A stretch of DNA of 64,000 bases, from the NCBI RefSeq assembly GCF_001695625.1, contig NZ_MBPN01000001.1, positions 1 to 64,000 of the forward strand, read 5' to 3'. Of the stretch, positions 33,987 to 41,945 are shown one piece after another. Below the pieces are notes generated by a model. The model was not told where the DNA came from and ran no database searches. It saw nothing but the letters and a program-made list of their open reading frames with translations. The DNA is from Pseudomonas defluvii. GTDB taxonomy: Bacteria > Pseudomonadota > Gammaproteobacteria > Pseudomonadales > Pseudomonadaceae. Positions within the stretch are counted from its first letter, which is position 1. Each line of letters opens with the position of its first letter. The position numbers were made by a program, and so were the translations under genes.

Positions 33987-35003
33987 TCAAAGCTCGTTGA
34001 TCCTGCCCCGGCGGTCTGTAAACTCACGAACCTCTTCGCGTGACACCTTATTGGCTGTTACCCATGCCATGGCGGTTTCCGCCATGTTCCGCCGCCCCTG
34101 GCGCTTCATCTCGTTCGCCAGCATAGGCAGCTTCTCCGGACCACCCTGCAGGATCTGACGGACAGCCCCAGTCACCTCGATCGACTCATAGATGGGGAGT
34201 GGAGCACGCTGCCCGTCCGAGAAGCGCAACATGTGCTGCCAGAAGATTCCGCGCAGTGTCTGTGGGACAAGTCTTTCATACCGGGGATCAACCAGCGCCA
34301 GCATCCGGGTGTACGCATCGGGTGCGCTATCAGCGTGAATAGTCGCGAAAACCGAGTGACCGGTCGATGCAGCTAGCAGGGCGGCATTGGCCGTTTCAGG
34401 ATCTCGAATCTCGCTGACCATGATGGTTTTTCGGTTCTGTCGGACACAGTCCCGGATGGCCTGCTCAAAGCTTTCTACGTGCTCTCCGACTTCACGCTGA
34501 ATGACGCCACCGCCTTCGAAGATGTACTCGATGGGGTCCTCGCAGGTACCGAGCAACCCTCTTTCGAGGGGGTCCATATTCTCCAGCGCTGAGAACATGG
34601 TTGTGGATTTACCCGAACCCATTACGCCTGCGAATAGCGTCAAGCCCGCACCTTTCATGAGGGACTTAACGACGTTGTAATCGAGCTTCAGGTCCTTTTG
34701 GAAATTCAGCTTGCCCTGGAGTAGGCGGCGCATCGCGATTACCCAACCATCCATTGAGTTGGCCAGGTTGCAGCGGTAACGGTAACCATTAAAGGGGATC
34801 GTGAAGTCAGCAGATTTGCGCTTATTCCCCTTCCCTTTTTCCGCTAGCATTTTTTCATAGAAATCCTTCCAGATCGGCAGGATCTCCGGACTATGGACCT
34901 GGCCAAAGTTGTCGACCATCTCCATGGTGCGCTCGCTGAGTGTGATGTTCGTCGCTTCCTTGGCAAACGCTTCGGCGTCGAACTCCTTGGGTTTAAGCAG
35001 CAT
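33987..35003 (-). CDS. PilT-like type IV pilus retraction ATPase
   Basis: 338 residues from the ATG at 35003 (MLLKPKEFDAEAF) with GGAG 5 bases before. Secretion-ATPase motifs: FAGVMGSGKSTTM (Walker A), CEDPIEYIFEGGGVIQREVG (Asp box), KTIMVSEIRDPETANAALLAA (Walker B), and TGHSVFATIHADSA (His box). The AIRAGLRQDP-type region reads AIRDCVRQNRKT. It groups with PilT/PilU and the plasmid TraJ/DotB-type ATPases and should power pilus retraction or transfer. It is the last gene of the operon, only 8 bases after a radical SAM gene, which ties the maturase cluster to the pilus. Confidence 0.88.
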   Translation of the reverse strand: MLLKPKEFDAEAFAKEATNITLSERTMEMVDNFGQVHSPEILPIWKDFYEKMLAEKGKGNKRKSADFTIPFNGYRYRCNLANSMDGWVIAMRRLLQGKLNFQKDLKLDYNVVKSLMKGAGLTLFAGVMGSGKSTTMFSALENMDPLERGLLGTCEDPIEYIFEGGGVIQREVGEHVESFEQAIRDCVRQNRKTIMVSEIRDPETANAALLAASTGHSVFATIHADSAPDAYTRMLALVDPRYERLVPQTLRGIFWQHMLRFSDGQRAPLPIYESIEVTGAVRQILQGGPEKLPMLANEMKRQGRRNMAETAMAWVTANKVSREEVREFTDRRGRINEL

Positions 35004-35011
35004 GGAATCTC

Positions 35012-36172
35012 CTAATACAGCGTGACGGGACCGCTCAACAGCGGCTCGATACCGTTGCGAGCAATAGCGTGCGCAACGAAGCGCTTCGCACCGAAGCATT
35101 CATCGTTGGGCTTATTGGGTTTGGCGAACTCCAACAGACATGCGTTCCGGAACTCGCAGTGCCGGCATTCGGGATTGTTGTTCCGCGTGCTCTGTCGCCG
35201 CATGTACAAGATCCTCTCCCGAGAGCAGAGGATGTCTCGGAACGTTGTTTCCGGCTCCAGAATGTTGCCGAAGGAGTGCATGTACTCCTTCCACCCATCC
35301 CGATAGTTGGGCAGTACAAACTTTCCATCAGGGAGTAGAAACAGGGTCTGCCCTGCCATGTTGCTAAGGTCGCCGCCGGCGGCGCGATCGACTGCAAAAT
35401 GAGCCTCACCAATGCTTGGCATCTTCAGCCCCTGGACCTTGCCCCTGTACCAGTGGTTGAGCATCTCGATCATGAAGTCGTTGAAGGCAGTCATGGTTGG
35501 GGCGAAGCGATCGTATTGGCCCGGCCTGTCGTTCTGCTCGTTCAGCATGAAGGGCAACCAACCAGTCTCCTCGACTCCAAGTTCAGCAAGCAGATCCAGT
35601 GTCCGGGATGCGCCTTGTTCCAGCAGGGCAGAGTTGACCACGCTGATCGTGGCCACTTTCAAGCCGCGGCCGACTGCTTCACGTACCTTGGCCTCCCACT
35701 TACGCACGTAGTTGCTGGAGCGCATGTCTCCGTCGTAGGAGGTCTGAACATAGCCATTACAATGCTCATGCCAGATTGGCGCCCAAACATCGAGGTCTAC
35801 ACCAAGCATCGAGGTGAGCATCACATGCCGTACTTCATAGCCGGCCGATGCCGGCAGCTCCTCATCCATGATTCTTGAGTAGGCGAGAAAGTATTCAGGG
35901 CCCGCCGCGGTGGGCTCACCGCCGTAGTTGTAGGCGATGATCGTCCTGCGGGGCGGCTGCTGCTCCTCGAAGTAGGTGTGAATCTTCCTGCAAACCATCC
36001 TGAAGTCGTCGAGCGACATCAGAGTCTTGTCGCTGCGCTGTTCCTTGCTCAGGTAGCAGTGCTTGCAGTTGTAAGGGCAGTACAACGACGGCATCAAGGT
36101 GAAAACGAAATACCCGTTCTCAATTGTGTCCGTGAGGCCTTCAAATGGCTCACTTTGGGTTACGGGCAGCAC
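35012..36172 (-). CDS. Radical SAM protein with SPASM-like C-terminus (1 of 10)
   Basis: 386 residues. The SAM-binding [4Fe-4S] motif is CPYNCKHC (C32, C36, C39), followed by a GGEP motif (YNYGGEPTAAG) that contacts SAM. The C-terminus holds CRHCEFRNAC (C336, C339, C345) and C359, an auxiliary-cluster site in the SPASM style but with Leu after the third Cys instead of the usual GGC. SPASM proteins mature peptides by forming C-C, C-S or other bonds. The start lies within the 3' end of the 105-aa gene. It precedes the PilT-like gene. Confidence 0.88.
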   Translation of the reverse strand: MLPVTQSEPFEGLTDTIENGYFVFTLMPSLYCPYNCKHCYLSKEQRSDKTLMSLDDFRMVCRKIHTYFEEQQPPRRTIIAYNYGGEPTAAGPEYFLAYSRIMDEELPASAGYEVRHVMLTSMLGVDLDVWAPIWHEHCNGYVQTSYDGDMRSSNYVRKWEAKVREAVGRGLKVATISVVNSALLEQGASRTLDLLAELGVEETGWLPFMLNEQNDRPGQYDRFAPTMTAFNDFMIEMLNHWYRGKVQGLKMPSIGEAHFAVDRAAGGDLSNMAGQTLFLLPDGKFVLPNYRDGWKEYMHSFGNILEPETTFRDILCSRERILYMRRQSTRNNNPECRHCEFRNACLLEFAKPNKPNDECFGAKRFVAHAIARNGIEPLLSGPVTLY

Positions 36173-36467
36173 GGATGGCCTCCTCGTTTACTACCAGGCG
36201 GTCACCGGCAGATTGCTCAAGCAGTTGTGCAATGCTCGGTGTCGGTTTGTGGCCAGGTTCCATGTTGATCTGCAACTGATGTGGGTTACGTTCGAGCGCC
36301 TGGTCCAGCGCTATCTCCTCAGGAGTGCGCTCACCTGAACCCGCTCCCGTTTTCTTTTCCAGGCTCACGAGTGTGTCAACGCTCAGCAAACGCTTCCCAT
36401 ACGAGAACAGCAGCTTTGCGAGAATCGGAAAGATCGAGAGAAAACTGGGCCCTTTGTCAGTGGTCAT
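36150..36467 (-). CDS. Unknown small protein in maturase cluster (105 aa)
   Basis: ATG at 36467 lies 2 bases after the preceding radical SAM stop. 105 residues: an N-terminal hydrophobic amphipathic stretch (FLSIFPILAKLLFSYGKRLLS), then a charged helical part and a C-terminal helix (SIAQLLEQSAGDRLVVNEEAI). No Cys. It could be an accessory or leader-binding factor, or a small substrate; nothing in the sequence decides. Confidence 0.65.
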   Translation of the reverse strand: MTTDKGPSFLSIFPILAKLLFSYGKRLLSVDTLVSLEKKTGAGSGERTPEEIALDQALERNPHQLQINMEPGHKPTPSIAQLLEQSAGDRLVVNEEAIRAARNPK

Positions 36468-36469
36468 GG

Positions 36470-37717
36470 TCAGCCCACCGCAATGAGGTTCTGAGGCAGT
36501 TGGTTTGCGCCCTGCAATACGGACTTCGGTCGCACTCCCTCTTCCTCTACCAGGAAGCGAACCCTCTTGATGAAGGTCTTGAAGCCCGGGCACTCGTCCT
36601 GCTGATTCCACTGCTCGTGAAGAACGCCGCAGTTGGCCTGGCAAAGCATCCTCTCATCGCAAGCCCGGCAGGCAGCGGGAAGTCGCCTAGCATTGGCCAC
36701 TTCTTTCAGGTAGCTCGGCGAGGTGAGGACGTCATGAATGGTATTGACGAATTCCACGGCCTTGGAACCGTCACCTTGAATCACCTCGCGCGTTTCAAAG
36801 ATGTTCCCATGGCTGGTGTAGTCGTTCGTACCGCCTTTCTCGATGCAGCTGATAGTCCGTCCATCGGAGTCGATATCAAGCGCACCATGGACAATCGGGC
36901 AAACCACGTCATCTAAGCTCTCGCCGCAGTAGACAGCCTCCAACCAGGACTCACATGGGTTGATCCAGAGGTCGGTTATGGTTTCGCGATGCTTTAGGTA
37001 CCAGTCAAGCGCCTCGATATAGAACTGAGCGGTCTCACGGTGCTTTGGTTGGATGAGCTTCGCATTGAGGTCGCCGTCACCTGACGGGATGAAGAACCCG
37101 AAGTGCATCTTGGTGAACCCAAGGTCGACCAGCTCCTCGATCATCGAAGCTGCTCCGGCTTGAACGACCGGCCGTACAAGTGCCGTGGTGACAGAGAAAT
37201 CTTTCGGCCCCGAAACCCCCGGCATCTTGGATTCCGCCATCAGGGTAACCACGTTGCGCCGCCAGATTTCTTCCTGCTTACGCTTGTTGAATCTCGTTGA
37301 CCGTTCGTAGCTGGTGGACACTTTATCGAACAGACGGGCCACCTCAAGGGCTTCTTGAGTCACCAAGTTGGTGACAATGGAAAAGTCGACTGCCTGGGGG
37401 ATGCCTCGCAGCAGAGCCTTGGCTTTCGGGAGCGCGGATTCGAAGAACCGAACCCCTAGCATTGAAGGCTCCCCGCCAATCACATGGATGTCCACGTGGT
37501 TGTAGCGCTGGGAGAAGTTGTGATCGGCTTGCATGTGCTCGACGATCCCCCTCACAACATGCAGGAATTCTTCTTCCGTCATGTCGGGGCTCTTGTCCTT
37601 TTTGTCCGAAAGGATGTAGCAGTGGGAGCAGCGAAGCTGGCAACGTCGAGTCACGTTTATCTGAAATAGAAAACTGTTTCGCCCGGTCGCCCCGGACGAT
37701 GAAATGCCTGGCTGCAT
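36470..37717 (-). CDS. Radical SAM/SPASM protein (2 of 10) with LIAVG tail
   Basis: 415 residues from the ATG at 37717 in a TAATG overlap, with GAGG 8 bases before. Radical SAM motif CQLRCSHC (C26, C30, C33), GGEPSMLG at the SAM site, SPASM C350-x2-C353-x5-C359-x3-C363 and C376. The protein ends QNLIAVG, a tail shared with the 414-aa unknown protein (SGLIAVG) and nearly with the radical SAM at 51768 (GLIAIAG). Probably a peptide or protein maturase. Confidence 0.9.
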   Translation of the reverse strand: MQPGISSSGATGRNSFLFQINVTRRCQLRCSHCYILSDKKDKSPDMTEEEFLHVVRGIVEHMQADHNFSQRYNHVDIHVIGGEPSMLGVRFFESALPKAKALLRGIPQAVDFSIVTNLVTQEALEVARLFDKVSTSYERSTRFNKRKQEEIWRRNVVTLMAESKMPGVSGPKDFSVTTALVRPVVQAGAASMIEELVDLGFTKMHFGFFIPSGDGDLNAKLIQPKHRETAQFYIEALDWYLKHRETITDLWINPCESWLEAVYCGESLDDVVCPIVHGALDIDSDGRTISCIEKGGTNDYTSHGNIFETREVIQGDGSKAVEFVNTIHDVLTSPSYLKEVANARRLPAACRACDERMLCQANCGVLHEQWNQQDECPGFKTFIKRVRFLVEEEGVRPKSVLQGANQLPQNLIAVG

Positions 37718-38478
37718 TAGGTAATCCTCAGGGCGAGCGCTGTCCGTAGATCGTTGTGGCGGCCCTTCTCGGAAACGTCTGTAACGCTGACTCGAGCCTG
37801 CCCAACTCTTGAACAAGTTGATGCTTCTGGATGTAAAAATCGGGATGGGTGTGAGGTAAGGACCACTAGCCCAGTGCTTACGAATTCAAGCTCCCGATGA
37901 TTGAACTGAATCGAGGGCAACCGAGCGGTGATGACCTTCCAGAATGGGTGAAGACCGGCCTGCTGCCTGATCTCGGGTCTCAAAGGAAAGAGCAGATGCT
38001 TCCCTGGGGCACCGCGGCAGAACCCACGGTCACTCTGCAGCGCTGTGTCCTTGATAATTGAGACTCTACCCGTCTGCTTGCAGCCCTCACAGAGCGCGCC
38101 GATTGCTGATGCAATGCTTCCGACCTCGAAGCCCTTGCCGAAGCGTGATCCGAGTACCTCCGCCATTTCATCAGTCCAGGTGCTGAAGATGGCCAGGTTG
38201 TTTGCTGAGTAGTGAGGATTAGGCCACGATTCGATATCGAGATTATCGGGGCTTATCAGCACCTCAAAACCGCATTCGGCCAGATGTAATGCCAGGGCTA
38301 GGCTGACCAGAACATCGTTCCCGACCACCAGGACCTCTGGGTGCAATGAGCCGTAGATGCCATCGAAACAGGCATCAATTACTCGCAGCAATCTCCCGCG
38401 CCAACTCAACTCCACAGGCGAAGTGATCAGGGCATCGTGGAATCTGAAACGGCGGAGTGATAGCTGATTTCTGCTCAT
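37717..38478 (-). CDS. Unknown protein with possible Rossmann-like segment (253 aa)
   Basis: 253 residues, ATGA overlap with the oxygenase gene before it and TAATG with the radical SAM gene after it. VLVVGNDVLVSLALALHLAECGFEVLIS near residues 49-76 looks like the first strand-turn-helix-strand of a nucleotide-binding fold, though the glycine pattern (GNDVLV) is not a standard GxGxxG. A few Cys occur (CEGCKQTG, GFCRG). Possibly a degenerate flavin- or NAD-dependent enzyme or a scaffold; function not recognised. Confidence 0.65.
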   Translation of the reverse strand: MSRNQLSLRRFRFHDALITSPVELSWRGRLLRVIDACFDGIYGSLHPEVLVVGNDVLVSLALALHLAECGFEVLISPDNLDIESWPNPHYSANNLAIFSTWTDEMAEVLGSRFGKGFEVGSIASAIGALCEGCKQTGRVSIIKDTALQSDRGFCRGAPGKHLLFPLRPEIRQQAGLHPFWKVITARLPSIQFNHRELEFVSTGLVVLTSHPSRFLHPEASTCSRVGQARVSVTDVSEKGRHNDLRTALALRIT

Positions 38479-39110
38479 CGGAGAGCTTCTCCGTAGCGTT
38501 TCCGTACAGTGCTCCGCATTACGTTCTCGCGATATCCGAACTGCCCAATGAGGGTGTACCTGGGCTTATCGGTGTTGATTGCGGTGACCTGGTGAACCCA
38601 CCGCGGATTGGTGTTGATGCACCAAACAAGCGTCCCGTGATTCGGGGAAACCGAGGAGTGAACATGGATGTCCTTGGTGATGAACCCCATGTCGTCGATA
38701 TCGCCTTCACCGAGTTGAAGCAGGCCCCCGTCCTCAGGGGTCCACAGCTCGTCGCTGAGATAGACCATGCAGATCAAGTGCATGGGGTCGTATGCGTCGT
38801 GATGCCATCCCATAGAGTCACCACGTCGTCCACGCTGCAGCATGACATTCACTCTGCTCCAATCCCCCATGTGTGCCCGGAAGTGCTCAAGGTCTGGGCT
38901 GCTGCCGAGATTCTCCATGAACGAGAGATACTCTGGCGGCACGTTCAAATTCTTCGAGGGGTCGTCGGACTCCCACTCTGCAATGTCAGGACTTCCAGGT
39001 TTGTCAGGAAGGAAAGTGTCCTGCTTGACCAAGCGAAGCAGCGCATCAGCTTGGTCCTTGGGAATCGAGCCTACACAGTGTCCAGTGCGGAACAAGTCAT
39101 TCAGTACCAC
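38475..39110 (-). CDS. 2-oxoglutarate/Fe(II)-dependent oxygenase
   Basis: 211 residues from a GTG at 39110 with AGGA 6 bases upstream. The facial triad is visible: HHDAYD (H103-x-D105) and VHQV (H173), with R184 (PRYTL) to bind 2-oxoglutarate. The strand MVYLSDEL and the PEDGGLLQL turn are typical of the prolyl-4-hydroxylase-like branch. It should hydroxylate or otherwise oxidise a side chain. Embedded among radical SAM genes, it is probably another tailoring enzyme acting on the same substrate. Confidence 0.85.
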   Translation of the reverse strand: MVLNDLFRTGHCVGSIPKDQADALLRLVKQDTFLPDKPGSPDIAEWESDDPSKNLNVPPEYLSFMENLGSSPDLEHFRAHMGDWSRVNVMLQRGRRGDSMGWHHDAYDPMHLICMVYLSDELWTPEDGGLLQLGEGDIDDMGFITKDIHVHSSVSPNHGTLVWCINTNPRWVHQVTAINTDKPRYTLIGQFGYRENVMRSTVRKRYGEALR

Positions 39111-39123
39111 GGAAATTCCTCGG

Positions 39124-40305
39124 CTATGCAGAGGCCAGACTTGCCTTGAATAGGCCGTCTAGCTTGTGGTTGTGATGTCGGGTTTCGATGCGGTGGAGCC
39201 AGCCTCTAACCTCCTCCAGTCCGTGTTCCTGAATGCCGGCATCGATGCGTCTGAAAAGCGCCTTCCAACTCGCACAGTGCGCAGAGCGGCCATACATGCC
39301 GTTCCCTTGTTGGATCGATTCGAACATGCAGCCGCCCTGGCACTCCTTAACAAATGGGCAGGCCTGGCAGTCGGCAGAGAGCCGCCCTGAACGGGCCGCC
39401 AGAGCTTCTAACAGTCCCGTATCGATCACACCGTCCAATGCATTGCCCACCCGAGATAACCCCGCGTCCGCCATTTCTTGGCACACGTGTAGGTCGCCAT
39501 TCGGCTCCAAGCTGAGAGACCGCTGAGTGCAGTCCGCCTGGAATGCGCAGGCATGTGGCATCTGGTAGTTACCACCGGCTAAGGACGCCACGCGCGCGGT
39601 GGTGAGGTGGAAAAAGGGCTCCACGATAATCGGGTAGCGCATAAACCAGTCGTCGAAGGTCTCTAGGAGTGCCTTCATCGTCCGTTCTGCCCCTTGAAGG
39701 GCTTGGCCAGGCGTTCCTCCCTGAAACAGCGGACGAAGTGTCAGCATGCGGCCTTCTCGTGCGGCGAGCCGAGTCTGTTGCCTAGCAGAGTTCAAGCCTG
39801 ACTGATCCAGGACGAAGACCGCGCCCGGGGTGCTCCGCTGGTTTCGAAGGTAATGGTCTGCCTCTTTCCAGATCAGCCGGTAGTTGTCCGCCGAGCCTTT
39901 CACTGTGCGCGCCTGGCTGAAATCGTCAACCGAGGTGCCAAGGCGGCCTTCGAACAGGTCGTATAGTCGACTAACTTTCTCCGGAGTGCCGATCAGGTTG
40001 CTCTGGGCACCATCCTGCATCTCTATTCCGTGTTGGGCGCACGCTTTCCGCAAATACCGAACGCACTCCTTCAACTCTTGGTAAGGAACGGTGAGGATTT
40101 CGCCTCCTATGTACTGGGCCGATAGGAACGTCGGCGCAGCCCCGATCTGGGGGAGTGCTCGGTTGAGGATGAAGTCAATTGACTTCATGAAAGCGGCAGG
40201 CGACATCCGCGACGAGGCATTCTCCATCCAGCTGCTGCAGTAGCTGCAGTCCGCGTTACATGACTTCGTCATCCGGATGTGCAAGGTGAAGGGCTGATGA
40301 ATCAT
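39124..40305 (-). CDS. Radical SAM/SPASM protein (3 of 10)
   Basis: 393 residues from the ATG at 40305, overlapping the preceding stop (ATGA). Radical SAM motif CNADCSYC (C16, C20, C23). A typical full SPASM domain follows: CQACPFVKECQGGC (C313, C316, C322, C326) and C344. It closely resembles the radical SAM at 54025 in motif spacing (CNADCTYC; CKTCPHFTECEGGC), so the two are likely paralogues at the two ends of the cluster. Confidence 0.9.
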   Translation of the reverse strand: MIHQPFTLHIRMTKSCNADCSYCSSWMENASSRMSPAAFMKSIDFILNRALPQIGAAPTFLSAQYIGGEILTVPYQELKECVRYLRKACAQHGIEMQDGAQSNLIGTPEKVSRLYDLFEGRLGTSVDDFSQARTVKGSADNYRLIWKEADHYLRNQRSTPGAVFVLDQSGLNSARQQTRLAAREGRMLTLRPLFQGGTPGQALQGAERTMKALLETFDDWFMRYPIIVEPFFHLTTARVASLAGGNYQMPHACAFQADCTQRSLSLEPNGDLHVCQEMADAGLSRVGNALDGVIDTGLLEALAARSGRLSADCQACPFVKECQGGCMFESIQQGNGMYGRSAHCASWKALFRRIDAGIQEHGLEEVRGWLHRIETRHHNHKLDGLFKASLASA

Positions 40306-41945
40306 GCGGCGAGCTCCATGGCAGCCATTGCCTCCCGGCACATGAGCACCACTTCATCGAGATGCGCGCCCCCCAACAGCGCCCGAACTGGGTTCCCTGC
40401 GGCCAGGTCAGCGATGATATTTTCAACCAGGTGCGCGAGTTTCCATTGCTGCCGGTACCGGATTTCGCTGATCACGCGCACTGGATCGAAAGTCAGGTAC
40501 TGGTAATTGCCAAACAGGATGTGACGGAAAAGCTCCTCACCACCCTCCTCTGCAGCGTCTGCATACCAATTTTTCGGCGTGTCGATCTGCGCGCCGATCG
40601 CATCATAGAAGAACAAGCGTTCGGCCCAAGACTTCCCGAACAGGGCGCCTGGCATCATTTCTACGAGCCGGGGTCGGTCGAACTCATTGAAGAAGCTGTC
40701 GTAGGCGCCGGCGAAAGAATCCTCGATCAGGGGGACTTCCCGGCCGCGCTCAATGTTCGCGGTTGCAACCCGGAGCCGAAGCGCCCCTTCCCGCTTCCTG
40801 GCTTCCATCACTGCCAGGTACTTGGAGCGGTCGGTTTCAGCGCCAGCATTGGCCTTGGCCTGCAGCCATACCCGCTTTAGGCCAGGACAGTCTCCGTCGG
40901 CGATGATGCTGCGCAGGTTATGGTGAAGGTTCTTGTGCCACGCCCATCCACCGGAGCACACGACGGCAAACTCACAAGTGCCACACTCCTCGTAGGGCAT
41001 GCTGTGGCGCACCAGCATCTCTGGGGCATTGTTGAAGATTGCCTTTTCCGCGAACCGCAGGTCCTGCACTGAGAGTGGTTCAGTTGGCTGTATCGCCTCG
41101 TCACCGGTGTAGCTGGAGTTGAAGGTCACCTCGCCGTTCTGTTCTACCTCGAGGTCGTAGCTGTCATTACCCGGGTAGTGGAAATGGGTCGCGGTAACAG
41201 ACGCCGTCTCCATTTCCACCAACGGGCTGATGGTCACCCCGTCGGGCACCAACTCGCTCAGAGCAAGGATGTAGTCGGACACTTCGCCGTAGGTACAAGT
41301 CTTGTGAAAGTAACTCTTGCCGCTGCCTGCCGGGTAGAGCATGTCGCAGGTGATATCGGTGATTCCGCGGCTGACGAACTCTTCGACGATGAACTTAGGC
41401 CCGCGCTCAATTACGGCCTTGCTCATGGTGATGCAGAGGGTTTTGCGCTTGATGCCGGTGATGGCCTCTAGCGTTCTGAAGTATCTGGGGAGAAGCTTGT
41501 CGTCCTTCAGGAACCGATTGGTGTCAGGTTCCCATGGTACAAACACATCCAACCCGTAGCCATATCGGTGGCCCATCTCGTTGAGAAGGCTGATGTACCC
41601 TGGGTCCTTGAAAATCAGGTTGGTACACCAAATGAGGGCGGCCTCGGCGTTGTAGTCGCGCTCCCATCCGGCCATGACCTCCAGGGTCCAGGGCAGATTT
41701 CTTTCCCAGTAGGCCAGCGGCATCATAGTCAGCTCGCCGCCGAGCAATTCGATGTTGATCTTGGTGACTTTCCGGTCTGCCTTGAACAGAGCTTCGATGC
41801 TATCGAAGGTCTTCCGGTAGAGGCCCTCGTCCATCATGGCCTTATCCCGGAGCAGCTCTGGCTTCACGTAGCAGTGGGTACAGCCGAGGTTGCAGAGGCG
41901 AGTTGGTGCAATACAGACGTTGAGCATGTCCAGGGCGTTATGCAC
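40302..41945 (-). CDS. Radical SAM protein with SPASM variant and C-terminal extension (4 of 10)
   Basis: 547 residues if begun at the GTG at 41945, which overlaps the preceding stop (GTGCATAA) and has GGAGAGG upstream; an ATG at 41927 is the alternative. Radical SAM motif CNLGCTHC (C18, C22, C25), LLGGELTMMP at the SAM site. The SPASM-like segment is CGTCEFAVVCSGGW (from C321): the usual fourth Cys is Trp. A ~150-residue C-terminal extension (LFFYDAIGAQI, ILFGNYQYLTFDP) is shared with the proteins at 45396 and 47278. Confidence 0.88.
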   Translation of the reverse strand: MHNALDMLNVCIAPTRLCNLGCTHCYVKPELLRDKAMMDEGLYRKTFDSIEALFKADRKVTKINIELLGGELTMMPLAYWERNLPWTLEVMAGWERDYNAEAALIWCTNLIFKDPGYISLLNEMGHRYGYGLDVFVPWEPDTNRFLKDDKLLPRYFRTLEAITGIKRKTLCITMSKAVIERGPKFIVEEFVSRGITDITCDMLYPAGSGKSYFHKTCTYGEVSDYILALSELVPDGVTISPLVEMETASVTATHFHYPGNDSYDLEVEQNGEVTFNSSYTGDEAIQPTEPLSVQDLRFAEKAIFNNAPEMLVRHSMPYEECGTCEFAVVCSGGWAWHKNLHHNLRSIIADGDCPGLKRVWLQAKANAGAETDRSKYLAVMEARKREGALRLRVATANIERGREVPLIEDSFAGAYDSFFNEFDRPRLVEMMPGALFGKSWAERLFFYDAIGAQIDTPKNWYADAAEEGGEELFRHILFGNYQYLTFDPVRVISEIRYRQQWKLAHLVENIIADLAAGNPVRALLGGAHLDEVVLMCREAMAAMELAA

